64,000 nt of DNA from Pararhizobium sp. (GTDB lineage Bacteria; Pseudomonadota; Alphaproteobacteria; Rhizobiales; Rhizobiaceae). The stretch is taken from assembly GCA_030655075.1 (NCBI GenBank), contig JAURWE010000142.1, forward strand, positions 62,001-126,000, written 5' to 3'. Of the stretch, positions 28,545 to 37,145 are shown piece by piece (position 1 is the first letter of the stretch; each line of letters opens with the position of its first letter). Under the pieces are notes generated by a model that was not told where the DNA came from, did no database searches, and saw only the letters and a program-made list of their open reading frames with translations. The translations under genes were made by a program, and so were the position numbers.

Positions 28545-29234
28545 CTATCCGGCAGGATTTCCGCAGCCGTTGCGAAACACAAGATCCTCCAGCGGCAGAC
28601 GCTGCCGCCAGCCTTTGAGGGCCAGTTCGGGCTCGGCATAGAGCGTATCGACGAAACCGATGCACAGCCAGGCGACAATCTCGACATGATCGGGTATACC
28701 AAGGATCGCTTTGATATCGCGCTCGTGAAAAATGCTGACCCAGCCGACGCCGACCCCTTCCGCCCGCGCCGCCAGCCACAGGTTCTGCACGGCGCAGACC
28801 GTCGAATAGACATCCATACGCGGATTGTGCGTGCGCCCCAGCACCACCGTGCCACCGCGTGTCGGGTCGCAGGTGACACAGAGGCTGAGCGGCGCCTTCA
28901 GAATGCCTTCGAGCTTCAGCGACCGGTATTGCGTCTGCCGCTCGCCGGAAAACATCGCGGCCGCCTCGTCATTGGCGCGCGCGAAAGCCTTGTGCACCTG
29001 AGCACGCTTGGCCGCATCTTCGACCAGAATGAAATTCCACGGCTGCATGAAGCCGACCGATGGCGCGCTGTGGGCGGCGCCCAGCAGCCGGTTGACGAGG
29101 TCGCCGGGCAAGGGTTCCGGCAGGAACTGATCGCGCACGTCACGCCGCGTCTCAATGGCACGGTAGACCGCCGCCCGGTCGTCGCAGGAAAAGGCAGTCG
29201 CCCGGATCAGGTGATCCGTTGGTTCAGGTTGCAT
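28545..29234 (-). CDS. bluB: 5,6-dimethylbenzimidazole synthase
   Basis: BluB destroys reduced FMN with oxygen to make the lower ligand of vitamin B12. The 229-residue protein has RRDVRDQFLPEP (FMN and catalytic region), GFMQPWNFILV, CVTCDPTRGG and GRTHNPRMDVYSTVCAVQN, close to the S. meliloti enzyme in sequence and length. The second ATG (29234) is chosen because GGGGAG stands six bases before it. A cobalamin riboswitch lies immediately upstream, so the gene should be repressed when B12 is plentiful. Confidence 0.96.
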   Translation of the reverse strand: MQPEPTDHLIRATAFSCDDRAAVYRAIETRRDVRDQFLPEPLPGDLVNRLLGAAHSAPSVGFMQPWNFILVEDAAKRAQVHKAFARANDEAAAMFSGERQTQYRSLKLEGILKAPLSLCVTCDPTRGGTVVLGRTHNPRMDVYSTVCAVQNLWLAARAEGVGVGWVSIFHERDIKAILGIPDHVEIVAWLCIGFVDTLYAEPELALKGWRQRLPLEDLVFRNGCGNPAG

Positions 29235-29289
29235 CGTCATCTCCCCGACGTGCCAACCTTCCGCCGTCCGCGCGGAGTGGGTCTATCAA

Positions 29290-29464
29290 ATCAGGCCGGT
29301 CTTCTGACTGCGGATCACCCGTCTTTCGCTGCCTTCCCGGTTTAAAAACCAGTGGCAAGAGTCTCGAAAGACTCAAAAAATTTGCGAAGGACGTCCCCGT
29401 CACAGCGTTGGGCACGTTGCGGATTTTCACCGCATTCCCGATTCTCCCGTTTGCGCGGGCACCT
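29290..29464 (-). promoter_or_regulatory. Cobalamin (B12) riboswitch upstream of bluB
   Basis: Read on the minus strand, the leader carries the conserved boxes in order: a GGTGCCC opening, GGGAATGCGGTGAAAATCCG with the adjacent GTGCCC, the B12 box GCCACTGG, CCGGGAAGGC, and the closing AGTCAGAAGACCGGCCTGA. This is the full aptamer of an AdoCbl-type riboswitch. It ends about 50 bases before the bluB ribosome site, so the expression platform may hide that site. Confidence 0.93.
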
Positions 29465-29536
29465 GATAAACAGAGATGGCCACAGCGCGACGGCAAAGAC
29501 AAGACCGGCAAAGCCGGTCCTGTCGAAATGCCAACC

Positions 29537-30358
29537 TCAGAGCGGCGCCACCGGATGCGGCGAGCCATCGTAGCCGCCCCAGACCGACTGGTCGAAGCAG
29601 ATCACCGAGCCGGTCATCAGGCCGGATTCAGCCGACGACAGATAGGCGCAGGCGCGCGCCACCTCGGCCGGGTCGACCAGCCGGCCGAAGGGTTGGCTGG
29701 CGGCGGCCTTTTCCAACCAGTCCTTATCGGCCCCATGGTACTCGCGTTGGATGCGGTCTTCGCCTTCGGACGACATCCAGCCGATGTTGAGCCCGTTGAC
29801 GCGGATGCGGTTGCGCAAGAGCGCATAGGCCGTGTTCTTGGTCAGCGTCTCCATGGCGCCCTTCGACGAGCAATAGGCGGCGATGAACGGCTGCCCGGCC
29901 ATGGCCGACATCGAACCGATATTGACGATCGTGCCCTCGGTCTTCTCGCGCCGCATGACGGAGATTGCCTCCTGCATCAGGAAGAACGGCGCCCGCACAT
30001 TGACGGCAAACATCCGGTCGAACAGTTCAGGGCTGGTGTCGAGGATCGTGCCGCGATCGGTAATGGCGGCGGCATTGACCAGCGCATCGACCCGGCCGAA
30101 CGCCGCATCGCAGGCGGCAACGACCGCGCGTGCGTCCTCAACCTTCTCCAGATCCGCCGGCACATAGACAACCTTGGTGCCGGTCGCGTCGGAAATCTCG
30201 GCCGCCTTCGCCTCGCCCTTGGCGGCATTGCGGCCGCAGATGACGATGCCTGCCGCACCACGCTCGGCAAACAGCCGCGCGATCGTGGCACCTAGCCCCT
30301 GCGTTCCCCCTGTGACGATGGCGATCTTTCCGTCCAGCCGTCCGTAATCTGTGCTCAT
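29537..30358 (-). CDS. SDR family oxidoreductase
   Basis: A 273-residue classical short-chain dehydrogenase with NAD(P)-binding TGGTQGLG, NAAA, catalytic Ser (GSMSAMAG) and YCSSK. A GGAG-rich ribosome site precedes the ATG. It follows the PhyH gene by 80 bases on the same strand and lies near a divergent LacI regulator, so the three probably form a catabolic unit in which the dioxygenase hydroxylates and this enzyme oxidises the product; the substrate is unknown. The C-terminal insert MSSEGEDRIQREYHGADKDW suits substrate specificity. Confidence 0.88.
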   Translation of the reverse strand: MSTDYGRLDGKIAIVTGGTQGLGATIARLFAERGAAGIVICGRNAAKGEAKAAEISDATGTKVVYVPADLEKVEDARAVVAACDAAFGRVDALVNAAAITDRGTILDTSPELFDRMFAVNVRAPFFLMQEAISVMRREKTEGTIVNIGSMSAMAGQPFIAAYCSSKGAMETLTKNTAYALLRNRIRVNGLNIGWMSSEGEDRIQREYHGADKDWLEKAAASQPFGRLVDPAEVARACAYLSSAESGLMTGSVICFDQSVWGGYDGSPHPVAPL

Positions 30359-30391
30359 AGTGTCTCCTCCTTGTTGTCAGCAGAACAACGC

Positions 30392-30410
30392 CCGCCCGGA
30401 AACCGGGCGG
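30392..30410 (-). other. Intercistronic hairpin between the PhyH and SDR genes
   Basis: CCGCCCGG (30392-30399) and CCGGGCGG (30403-30410) form a perfect 8-bp stem with an AAA loop. There is no T-run after it on either strand, so it is more likely to shape mRNA stability between the two genes than to terminate. Confidence 0.45.
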
Positions 30411-30438
30411 ACGCTGCGATGGTCATGGGGTCAAATGC

Positions 30439-31632
30439 TCAGCTCAGTCTCTTGCCCGTCTGGGCCGCCAGCGCCGCAGTGAAATCGTGAGGAGTCCAGC
30501 CACCCTCCAGCGCTTCCTGCATCAGTTTTGCCTGCGTCTTCGGGGCAAGACCGCCGACCGGCGGGTCGAGATCGAGATTGGTCGGGAAGGAGTAGCCTTC
30601 CGCGCAGGAGGCGATGGCATTGGCAACCTCGGTTTTCGACAGCTTGCCCGATTCGGCCAGCGCCTTCAGTGCCGGATAGAGGACCCCGCTCATGCGCTCG
30701 CGGTTGACGGTCTCCATCGCCCGGCCGAAGGCCGACGACACCTGCAGCAGGTTGGCCACGCGCTTCACGCCTGCCGAACGGTTGGTCCCGGCCGCATGGA
30801 AGAGCGCCGGATTGAAAAACACGACGTCACCCTTCTTAAGCGCCAGCTGCACATGGTTCTGCTCGAAATACTCCCGGAATTCAGGCCGCTGCAGGGCGAG
30901 ATAACCCGGCACATAACTCTGGCTGAACGGCAGAAACAGCGTCGGCCCGGTCTCGACCGGCATGTCGCAATGGGCAACGGCGCCCTGCAGCGTCAGGACA
31001 GGCGACAGCCTGTGCACATGGGCCGGATACTGCTCGATGACGGCCGAGGTCTGGAAGCCGAGATGATAGTCCCGGTGCGCCGATTGCGCCGCACCGCCCG
31101 GATTGACCCGGTTCACCTGCGCCGTCATCTGATAGTTCGGGCCGAGCCAGGCTTCGCTCGCCAGCGCGATGATGGCATTGGCATAATAGAGCGCGAAATT
31201 GGCCGGGTCTTTGAGGCAATGTTTTTCCAGCGAATTCCAGATCCGGTCATTGGCGCCGGGCTTGGCGAAATGGTCGCCGCCGCCGGTGTTGCTGCGGTGC
31301 TGGTCCTCGATGATGGCATCGAAAATGCCGCTGGCCGCATCGATGACGGACGTATCGGCATAGGCGCCCTTGAAGGCGACGACACCGGGGCCATCGGCAA
31401 AGGCCTCGCAGATTTCCGCCAGAACCCCCCGGCGACCCTCAGGCGTCTGCGCAGCTGCCAGCACCGAGGCGCTGTCGTAGATCAAGACGTTCTTCTCGAC
31501 AGCGGCCGCATTCGGATAGTCGGAAAGCTCGGTCTGGCGCTCGACCAGCGCCTTGAAGTCGTCGATGTCGCAGGTGGCTTCCGTCAGCCAGACGCGGTCG
31601 TGGCGCTGCTGCGCCGGATTGTTGGTTTTCAT
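30439..31632 (-). CDS. Phytanoyl-CoA dioxygenase (PhyH) family protein
   Basis: A 397-residue Fe(II)/2-oxoglutarate oxygenase. The metal triad is visible as SAHRDYH (HxD) near residue 200 and FHAAG near 290, followed by the Arg of TNRS that would bind 2-oxoglutarate. It should hydroxylate a small molecule; the substrate is not known. Strong GGGAGG ribosome site. It heads a two-gene operon with the SDR and is divergent from a LacI-type regulator 97 bases away. Confidence 0.85.
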   Translation of the reverse strand: MKTNNPAQQRHDRVWLTEATCDIDDFKALVERQTELSDYPNAAAVEKNVLIYDSASVLAAAQTPEGRRGVLAEICEAFADGPGVVAFKGAYADTSVIDAASGIFDAIIEDQHRSNTGGGDHFAKPGANDRIWNSLEKHCLKDPANFALYYANAIIALASEAWLGPNYQMTAQVNRVNPGGAAQSAHRDYHLGFQTSAVIEQYPAHVHRLSPVLTLQGAVAHCDMPVETGPTLFLPFSQSYVPGYLALQRPEFREYFEQNHVQLALKKGDVVFFNPALFHAAGTNRSAGVKRVANLLQVSSAFGRAMETVNRERMSGVLYPALKALAESGKLSKTEVANAIASCAEGYSFPTNLDLDPPVGGLAPKTQAKLMQEALEGGWTPHDFTAALAAQTGKRLS

Positions 31633-31729
31633 GATATCCTCCCGGTGAACATGATGGCCTCACTATACGGGCCGGCAAAAGCTGATATAGAGCAGAAACC
31701 CATCAAAAAACCATCATTCCGGATAGCGC

Positions 31730-32758
31730 ATGGCTCATCAGTTTCTGGTCAAGGATATCGCCTTTCAGGCCGGCCTCAGTTCGGCCACGGTCGATCGTGT
31801 CTTGAACGCCCGTCCGGGCGTGCGCAAGCAGACCGAACTGCGGGTCAAGGCGGCGATCCGCGAGCTGGAAAAGCAGCAGGCCGGGCTCGAGGTCCAGGGC
31901 CGGAAATTCGCCATCGACGTCGTCATGGAAGCGCCCGAGCGCTTTTCCAATGCCGTGCGCGAAACCTTCGAGAGCGAGGCGGCAACCTTCGAGCCCACCC
32001 TGTTTCGCAGCCGCTTTCACCTTTCCGAAATCATGCGCCCGGCCGAGATCGTCCAGGTCATCGATCGCATCCGGCTGCGCGGAACCGACGGTATCGTCCT
32101 GAAGGCACCCGACGTGCCCGATATCGCCGCCGCCGTGGCAAGGGCGGAATACGCCGGCATCCCGGTCGTCACGCTGGTGACCGACCTTCCGAACTCCGCC
32201 CGCTCCGCCTATGCCGGCGCCGACAACCGCGCCGCCGGCGAAACCGCTGCCTATCTCATCGGCGAGCGCTTTGCCGGCCGGCCCGCCCGGGTGCTGGCGA
32301 CGCTGTCGAGCAGCCGGTTTCGCGGCGAAGAGGAGCGCGAGATCGGCTTTCGCCGCGTGCTGCGCGAGCGCTATCCTGATATCGGCATCGTCGAGATCAG
32401 CGAAGGCCATGGCACCGATGCGGCGACCGGCGCACTGGTAAATGCAGCCCTGGCGAACGATACAGGCATCAACGCCGTCTATTCGATCGGCGGCGGCAAC
32501 CGCGCCATTCTGGAGGCTTTCGAGGCGGCCGGACGGGCGCTGGACATGTTCGTCGCCCATGATCTCGATGCCGAGAATCTGGTGCTGCTGCGTGACTGCC
32601 GTATCACCATGGTGCTGCACCATGATCTGAAAACCGATATCCGCGCCGCCTTCCGCACCGTCATGGCCCGCCATCGCGCCCTGCCCGGCCTGAAACCTCA
32701 GGGCCTGTCGGCCGTCGAGATCATCACGCCCTACAACATTCCGCCCGGAAGGCTCTGA
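31730..32758 (+). CDS. LacI family transcriptional regulator
   Basis: A 342-residue regulator with N-terminal LacI helix-turn-helix (VKDIAFQAGLSSATVDRVLN, residues 7-26; the usual VSRVLN is VDRVLN) and a periplasmic-binding-protein-like effector domain (about 60-340). The VDR form is common in regulators of sugar or polyol uptake in rhizobia. It is divergent from the PhyH-SDR operon and is its likely local regulator; the 97-base gap contains AT-rich candidate promoter sequence but I see no perfect operator palindrome. Confidence 0.88.
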   Translation: MAHQFLVKDIAFQAGLSSATVDRVLNARPGVRKQTELRVKAAIRELEKQQAGLEVQGRKFAIDVVMEAPERFSNAVRETFESEAATFEPTLFRSRFHLSEIMRPAEIVQVIDRIRLRGTDGIVLKAPDVPDIAAAVARAEYAGIPVVTLVTDLPNSARSAYAGADNRAAGETAAYLIGERFAGRPARVLATLSSSRFRGEEEREIGFRRVLRERYPDIGIVEISEGHGTDAATGALVNAALANDTGINAVYSIGGGNRAILEAFEAAGRALDMFVAHDLDAENLVLLRDCRITMVLHHDLKTDIRAAFRTVMARHRALPGLKPQGLSAVEIITPYNIPPGRL

Positions 32759-32761
32759 CCC

Positions 32762-34222
32762 TCAGGCGGCACGTGCCCGCTGCTGGAAAGACGGTTCGGC
32801 CATGAGAGCGCAGTTGCGGCCCGAACTCTTGGCGGCATAGAGCGCACCGTCTGCCGCCGCCATCAGTTCGCGCGGGTTGCTACCGTGATCCGCCGCCATG
32901 CCGATGCCGGCACTGGCGCCCACCTGCAGCAGCGTGCCGTCAAACGGAATGGGGATCTGCGCATCGATGACCAGCCCGCGCGCGAGAAACAGCGCCTCGT
33001 CCGGGCCAATGCTGCCATCGAAAAGCACGACGAATTCGTCGCCGCCCATGCGCGCAACCATGCCCCGTCCACCTGCCCGCCCGGCAAATCTGCGGCCGAC
33101 CTCCTTCAGCACCGCATCGCCGGCCGGATGGCCGAACCGGTCGAGATCGAGGCAGATGACCCCGAAGCATGGGGCGCCGTCCTGCGCAAATGCCTGCACC
33201 AGCGCCTCGTCCAGCCCGGCACGGTTGACGAGCCCGGTCAGCCCATCGTGCCGCGCCAGAAAGCGATTGTTCGCCTCGCTGACCCTTAGGGCACCGACCG
33301 TGCGGGCAAAGCGGAAGGCAATGACGCCCATGGTCAGGCCCGCAAGCAGACAGATGGCGGCAACCACCGGCGCCGACGTCTTCCAGACGAAATCGAGTGG
33401 CGCATTCTCGGTCCAGAACACCGTCGATGGAAACCCGGAGCCGATGCTGCCGACGGAGGCAAAACTCCCCTCCGCCCCGTCGCGGGTTGCAATGCCAAAA
33501 TGCAGGTCGCCGACACCCAGCCGGTGCTCCATATTGGCCAGCATCTTCGGCGTGATCGGCTTGACGGAAACCAGGAACGTCGGCTTTGCATCGTCAGCGG
33601 CAATCTCAAGGGATTTGGGCACCACTGCCTGGACGACGACGATGCTCATGATCCCGTCGATACGGCGGATATCGGAGACGTGAATATAGGGCAGCGGCGC
33701 CGTCAGCGCGTCGTTCGGGTTGCGCACAACCTCGATCCGCCAGCCTTTGCCGGCCGGCCTCAAGGCTTGGCTGTAGCGCTGCTTTGCCGCCTCGAACAGG
33801 TCGCCGGTCAGCGACACCAGCGTACGGCTCGTCTCCGGAGAAACCTTTCGGCCTTCCCGGGTCGACAAAACGGCGTTGCGGCCACTGTCGAGAAAGACCA
33901 TCCACTTGAAATTGAAATCGGGCCACATCCACTGCGTGATCGTATCCTCAACGAATTTGTCGCTGAACCCGCCGGTTTTCAGCTGCGCCACGGTCGCATC
34001 CCAGAAGGAGATCTGCGCCTGATACTGCACCGCCGCCTCGACCTGGTTCTGGAATTCCAGTTGAACCAGCCTGCGTTCCGCATGTCCGGAAAAGTAGTTT
34101 GCCGCGTGCCCGGCGACGTTCAGCACCGTCAGCGCGCTGATCGCGAACAGAAGGATCACGGTCCCGCAGGCCGCATAGATCCAGGGTGTCATCGGCCTTT
34201 TCATCGACTGCTGCGCTGCCAT
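32762..34222 (-). CDS. CHASE4-GGDEF membrane protein with a deleted active-site loop
   Basis: A 486-residue protein: membrane helix (about 12-35), periplasmic CHASE4-like sensor (FWDATVAQL near 75; 40-270), second helix (about 275-297) and GGDEF domain (about 320-480). MGGDEF is intact, but the upstream loop reads DLDRFGHPAGD where active cyclases have DxDxFKxxNDxxGHxxGD: seven residues including the guanine-binding Asn are missing in frame. It may therefore be inactive or a GTP/c-di-GMP-independent signalling protein. The ATG at 34222 has GGGG seven bases before it. Convergent with the LacI gene. Confidence 0.85.
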   Translation of the reverse strand: MAAQQSMKRPMTPWIYAACGTVILLFAISALTVLNVAGHAANYFSGHAERRLVQLEFQNQVEAAVQYQAQISFWDATVAQLKTGGFSDKFVEDTITQWMWPDFNFKWMVFLDSGRNAVLSTREGRKVSPETSRTLVSLTGDLFEAAKQRYSQALRPAGKGWRIEVVRNPNDALTAPLPYIHVSDIRRIDGIMSIVVVQAVVPKSLEIAADDAKPTFLVSVKPITPKMLANMEHRLGVGDLHFGIATRDGAEGSFASVGSIGSGFPSTVFWTENAPLDFVWKTSAPVVAAICLLAGLTMGVIAFRFARTVGALRVSEANNRFLARHDGLTGLVNRAGLDEALVQAFAQDGAPCFGVICLDLDRFGHPAGDAVLKEVGRRFAGRAGGRGMVARMGGDEFVVLFDGSIGPDEALFLARGLVIDAQIPIPFDGTLLQVGASAGIGMAADHGSNPRELMAAADGALYAAKSSGRNCALMAEPSFQQRARAA

Positions 34223-34365
34223 TGTGTGCCCCGTCTTCATGGCCTTGCACGGCTTTGCCGCTCTGGCCCCTTTTTTTTGTTAGGGCCAGTCTACCGATGA
34301 TCCGGGAATTTTCGTTTAAGCGAACTGGTTTGGAATTGATTAAAATCGCAGACATGAAGGACATC

Positions 34366-34381
34366 CCGCCAAAATTGGCGG
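34366..34381. other. Palindrome downstream of the ankyrin gene
   Basis: CCGCCAA and TTGGCGG flank AA, just past the stop of the ankyrin gene on its strand. No T-run follows, so I do not call it a terminator; it might be an operator or a 3'-end stabilising hairpin. Confidence 0.3.
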
Positions 34382-34391
34382 TATGCCCGGC

Positions 34392-36119
34392 TCAATCTGA
34401 CGAAACCGGCCGCAAAAGCTCTGCCAGCGCTTCGCCGCCGTGCTCGCGGGCGAGATCTTTCAGCGATCGGCCCGCACCATCCCGAATGGTGGTATTGGCC
34501 CCCGCCTCGATCAGAAAACGTACCATGTCCGCCTGGTTCTGGAGAATGGCAAAGCCGAGCGGCGGCAGCCAGTCGCGGGCGGGATCGGGTTTGCCGCGCT
34601 TGCGAAACTGGCCGAAGGGCCGGTCGAGCAATCCGGGATGCGAGGCCAGCTTCTCCGCCACCGCATCGACCTTGCCGAAAGCGGCCAGCGAGAAAATATC
34701 CAGCGGCTGCGTCATGAGGAAATCCACCATCTCCCGATGTCCATTATACTCGGCCCAGCCGAGCGGTGGCGCGTGGTGGTAGGGGTCGCGCAGCGTCGTA
34801 TCGGCACCGCGTGCAATCAGCAGCGCCGCCATCTCCATATGCCCGTGCAGCGCCGCCTCGTGCAGCGGCGTGCGGCTGGTCATCTTGTTGACGTTGAAGC
34901 CGAGATCGAGCATCAGCGTCACCGGCCCGATCGCATTGCTGCCCGCCGCCTCGTGCAGCAGCGCCGGATGGGCATCCTGTGTGCGGCCGACGAGCGAGGG
35001 ACTGGCAGCCGCGAGCGCCTCTGCCTCAACCCTGAGGCTGCCGTTGCAGGCCCGCGCCAGCTGGTCGACGTCCCGCATCTCGACCGGCGTTGCGCCCCTG
35101 GAGACCAGATAATCGGCCAGCGCCAGATCGCCGCCGAGCAGCGCCCACTCATAGGGCAGCCGCCCGTTCACCGGCCGGGTGATATCGACGCCATGTTCGA
35201 CCAGCAGCCGCACCCGTGAGGGCATCTTGTGCTGCAGCGCCCAGGCCAGCTGGTACTCCAGCACCCGCTCGCTGCTGGCCACAAGCTTGCCATCCTCGCG
35301 CACCAGCCAGTTGTTGCGGTCGTCAGCCGACAGGCCATAGTCGAGCAGCAGCGCAAGGCAGGTGTCATCCGGCTCGAACATGCGATTGTAGAGCGCCTGG
35401 CTGTCATTGGCATTGGCGCCCGCATCAAGCAGAAGCCGCGCCACCGCCATGCAATCAGGGTGCTGCGGCTGCCGCACATTGCCGGCCTCGCCCTCGCCGA
35501 AGGCGCCGGTCAGCGCCGTAAACCGGTAGCTGCCGTCATCCATGTAATGCGCATCGGCATCGGCCCCGTGCGCAAGCAGCGTGCCGACCGCTGCAAGCGT
35601 CGAGCGGCCGGGAAGCCGCGCATAGGTGGCATAGAGCAACGGCGCCCAGTCATAGGGGCCGCCCTTCCGATCAACCAGATGCGGTGAGACCTTGAGGATA
35701 CGGGCGATCTCCGCACTGTCGCCGGCGGCGGCCGCTGCATGCAGATTGCCCCGCACCAATTCGGGATGCTCCGTCAGCAAGGTGAGAGCCGCCTCAAACC
35801 GCGCGGGGTCGGCGGCGATAGTGGAGAAATAGGACACCGCCGACAGCGACAGAAAGCGGTTGGCGCGCTGGTCGGCGGATTCGCTGGTTTGTTCGCCATC
35901 ATCCAGATGGGCCTTCAGCTTCGTCCAGCTGGAAAAGCCGAATTCACGGGCGATGACGAGTTGGACATCCTGCAATCCCATCTTGGACGGATCGGAGAAA
36001 TACGGCTTGGCCCGCTGGCGAACGGCGGCATCGCCGGCCTCAAGGGCTTTCAAAAAGGCTTTCGCCTGCTTTTTCAGGGAATCGAGGCTGGTGTTCGCGG
36101 CAAGGATGCGCGTGGTCAT
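34392..36119 (-). CDS. Ankyrin-repeat protein
   Basis: A 575-residue cytoplasmic protein without a signal peptide. The N-terminal 75 residues (LKKQAKAFLKAL ... FGFSSWTKLKAHL) are a helical module often attached to bacterial ankyrin proteins. Ankyrin repeats follow from about 85 to the C-terminus, clearest at SRTPLHEAALHGHMEMAALL and LGFAILQNQADMVRFLIEAG; several middle repeats are degenerate. AAGGAGGT is a perfect ribosome site. It probably binds a protein partner; none is suggested by the neighbours. Confidence 0.85.
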   Translation of the reverse strand: MTTRILAANTSLDSLKKQAKAFLKALEAGDAAVRQRAKPYFSDPSKMGLQDVQLVIAREFGFSSWTKLKAHLDDGEQTSESADQRANRFLSLSAVSYFSTIAADPARFEAALTLLTEHPELVRGNLHAAAAAGDSAEIARILKVSPHLVDRKGGPYDWAPLLYATYARLPGRSTLAAVGTLLAHGADADAHYMDDGSYRFTALTGAFGEGEAGNVRQPQHPDCMAVARLLLDAGANANDSQALYNRMFEPDDTCLALLLDYGLSADDRNNWLVREDGKLVASSERVLEYQLAWALQHKMPSRVRLLVEHGVDITRPVNGRLPYEWALLGGDLALADYLVSRGATPVEMRDVDQLARACNGSLRVEAEALAAASPSLVGRTQDAHPALLHEAAGSNAIGPVTLMLDLGFNVNKMTSRTPLHEAALHGHMEMAALLIARGADTTLRDPYHHAPPLGWAEYNGHREMVDFLMTQPLDIFSLAAFGKVDAVAEKLASHPGLLDRPFGQFRKRGKPDPARDWLPPLGFAILQNQADMVRFLIEAGANTTIRDGAGRSLKDLAREHGGEALAELLRPVSSD

Positions 36120-36284
36120 GAGAGACCTCCTTTCATAATCGTCCGGTATCCGCGCCCACAGACTGAAAAGAGGTGTGGCAATCAGAAGTCAGTCATCAGG
36201 TGGGCATGGCCCCTTCCCGCGGATCGGATGTTCCCTGCGAACGCGGCAGGCATAACACGGGAAAAATAATCGTGTCCAGAGGGC

Positions 36285-37124
36285 TCAGCTTTGCGGCTGA
36301 TAGCGCACGAAGGCGAATTCGTCCGATGACGGCGACCAGTTGGGAACGTTCATCGTGCCCTGCCCACCGAAAAGCTCGAACAGCACCTGCGGATTGCCGC
36401 CGTCCATATCCATCAGCCGCAATCGTACATCGAGATCGCGGGGATGGTCGAAGACATCGCCGTCATAGGACAACACCAGCAGATGTTGGCCGTCAGGCGA
36501 CGGATGCGGAAACCAGTCGCCGAACGGACTGTCGGTGACGCGCGTCACGCCGGTATCGTCCGGCCGCACCCGCCAGATCTGCATACGGCCACTGCGGCTG
36601 GAGTTGAAGTAGATCCATTGCCCGTCGGGACTGTAGTCCGGCCCGTCGTTGCGGCCTTCGCCAAAGGTCAGCCGCCGCTCTTCGCCGCCCTCGATCGGGA
36701 TCGTATAGATATCGAATTCATCGTTGCGGATGCCGCAATAGGCAAGCGTCCTTCCATCCGGCGACCAGCCATGCCAGTAGGATGGCAGATTGGTGGTGAT
36801 CTGGCGCGGGACACCCCCAGCGGCCGGCAGCGTATAGATCGTCGATTTGCCAAACTCGGTCTTGTCGCTGATGACGATCACTGCACCATCAGGCGAAATG
36901 CCGTGATCGTTGTTGCAGGCTCTGGCAAAGCCCGTATCGATCAACACAGGCTCGCCACCCGAGACCGGCAGCCGGTAGAGCAATCCGTCACCGTTGATGA
37001 CAAGCGACAGCCCGTCCGGCGACCAGTTCGGTGCTTCGACCAGCCTATCCGTCTGCCAGACCACGCGGCTTTCGCCGGTCTTGATGCCGTAGATTTCGAG
37101 CGAGCTGCGCATCGTCAGAATCAT
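36285..37124 (-). CDS. TolB-like beta-propeller (PD40) protein
   Basis: About 280 residues with repeated WSPDG / ISPDG / YSPDG / PSPDG segments, the PD40 blade signature of TolB-like propellers; six or so blades are present. No signal peptide or TolB N-terminal domain is seen, so it is cytoplasmic and not TolB itself. The start is uncertain: TTG 37133, ATG 37124 and ATG 37112 are all possible, with GGTGGAG overlapping the first two. It follows the NYN gene by about 20 bases and may be cotranscribed with it. Confidence 0.75.
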   Translation of the reverse strand: MILTMRSSLEIYGIKTGESRVVWQTDRLVEAPNWSPDGLSLVINGDGLLYRLPVSGGEPVLIDTGFARACNNDHGISPDGAVIVISDKTEFGKSTIYTLPAAGGVPRQITTNLPSYWHGWSPDGRTLAYCGIRNDEFDIYTIPIEGGEERRLTFGEGRNDGPDYSPDGQWIYFNSSRSGRMQIWRVRPDDTGVTRVTDSPFGDWFPHPSPDGQHLLVLSYDGDVFDHPRDLDVRLRLMDMDGGNPQVLFELFGGQGTMNVPNWSPSSDEFAFVRYQPQS

Positions 37125-37145
37125 CTCCACCAATCGGCATATACG

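Noticed and set aside
30487..32379. A 630-codon plus-strand frame over the PhyH and LacI region
   Set aside because: It covers the PhyH gene antisense and the LacI gene out of frame; both of those have clear domains, so this is a shadow.
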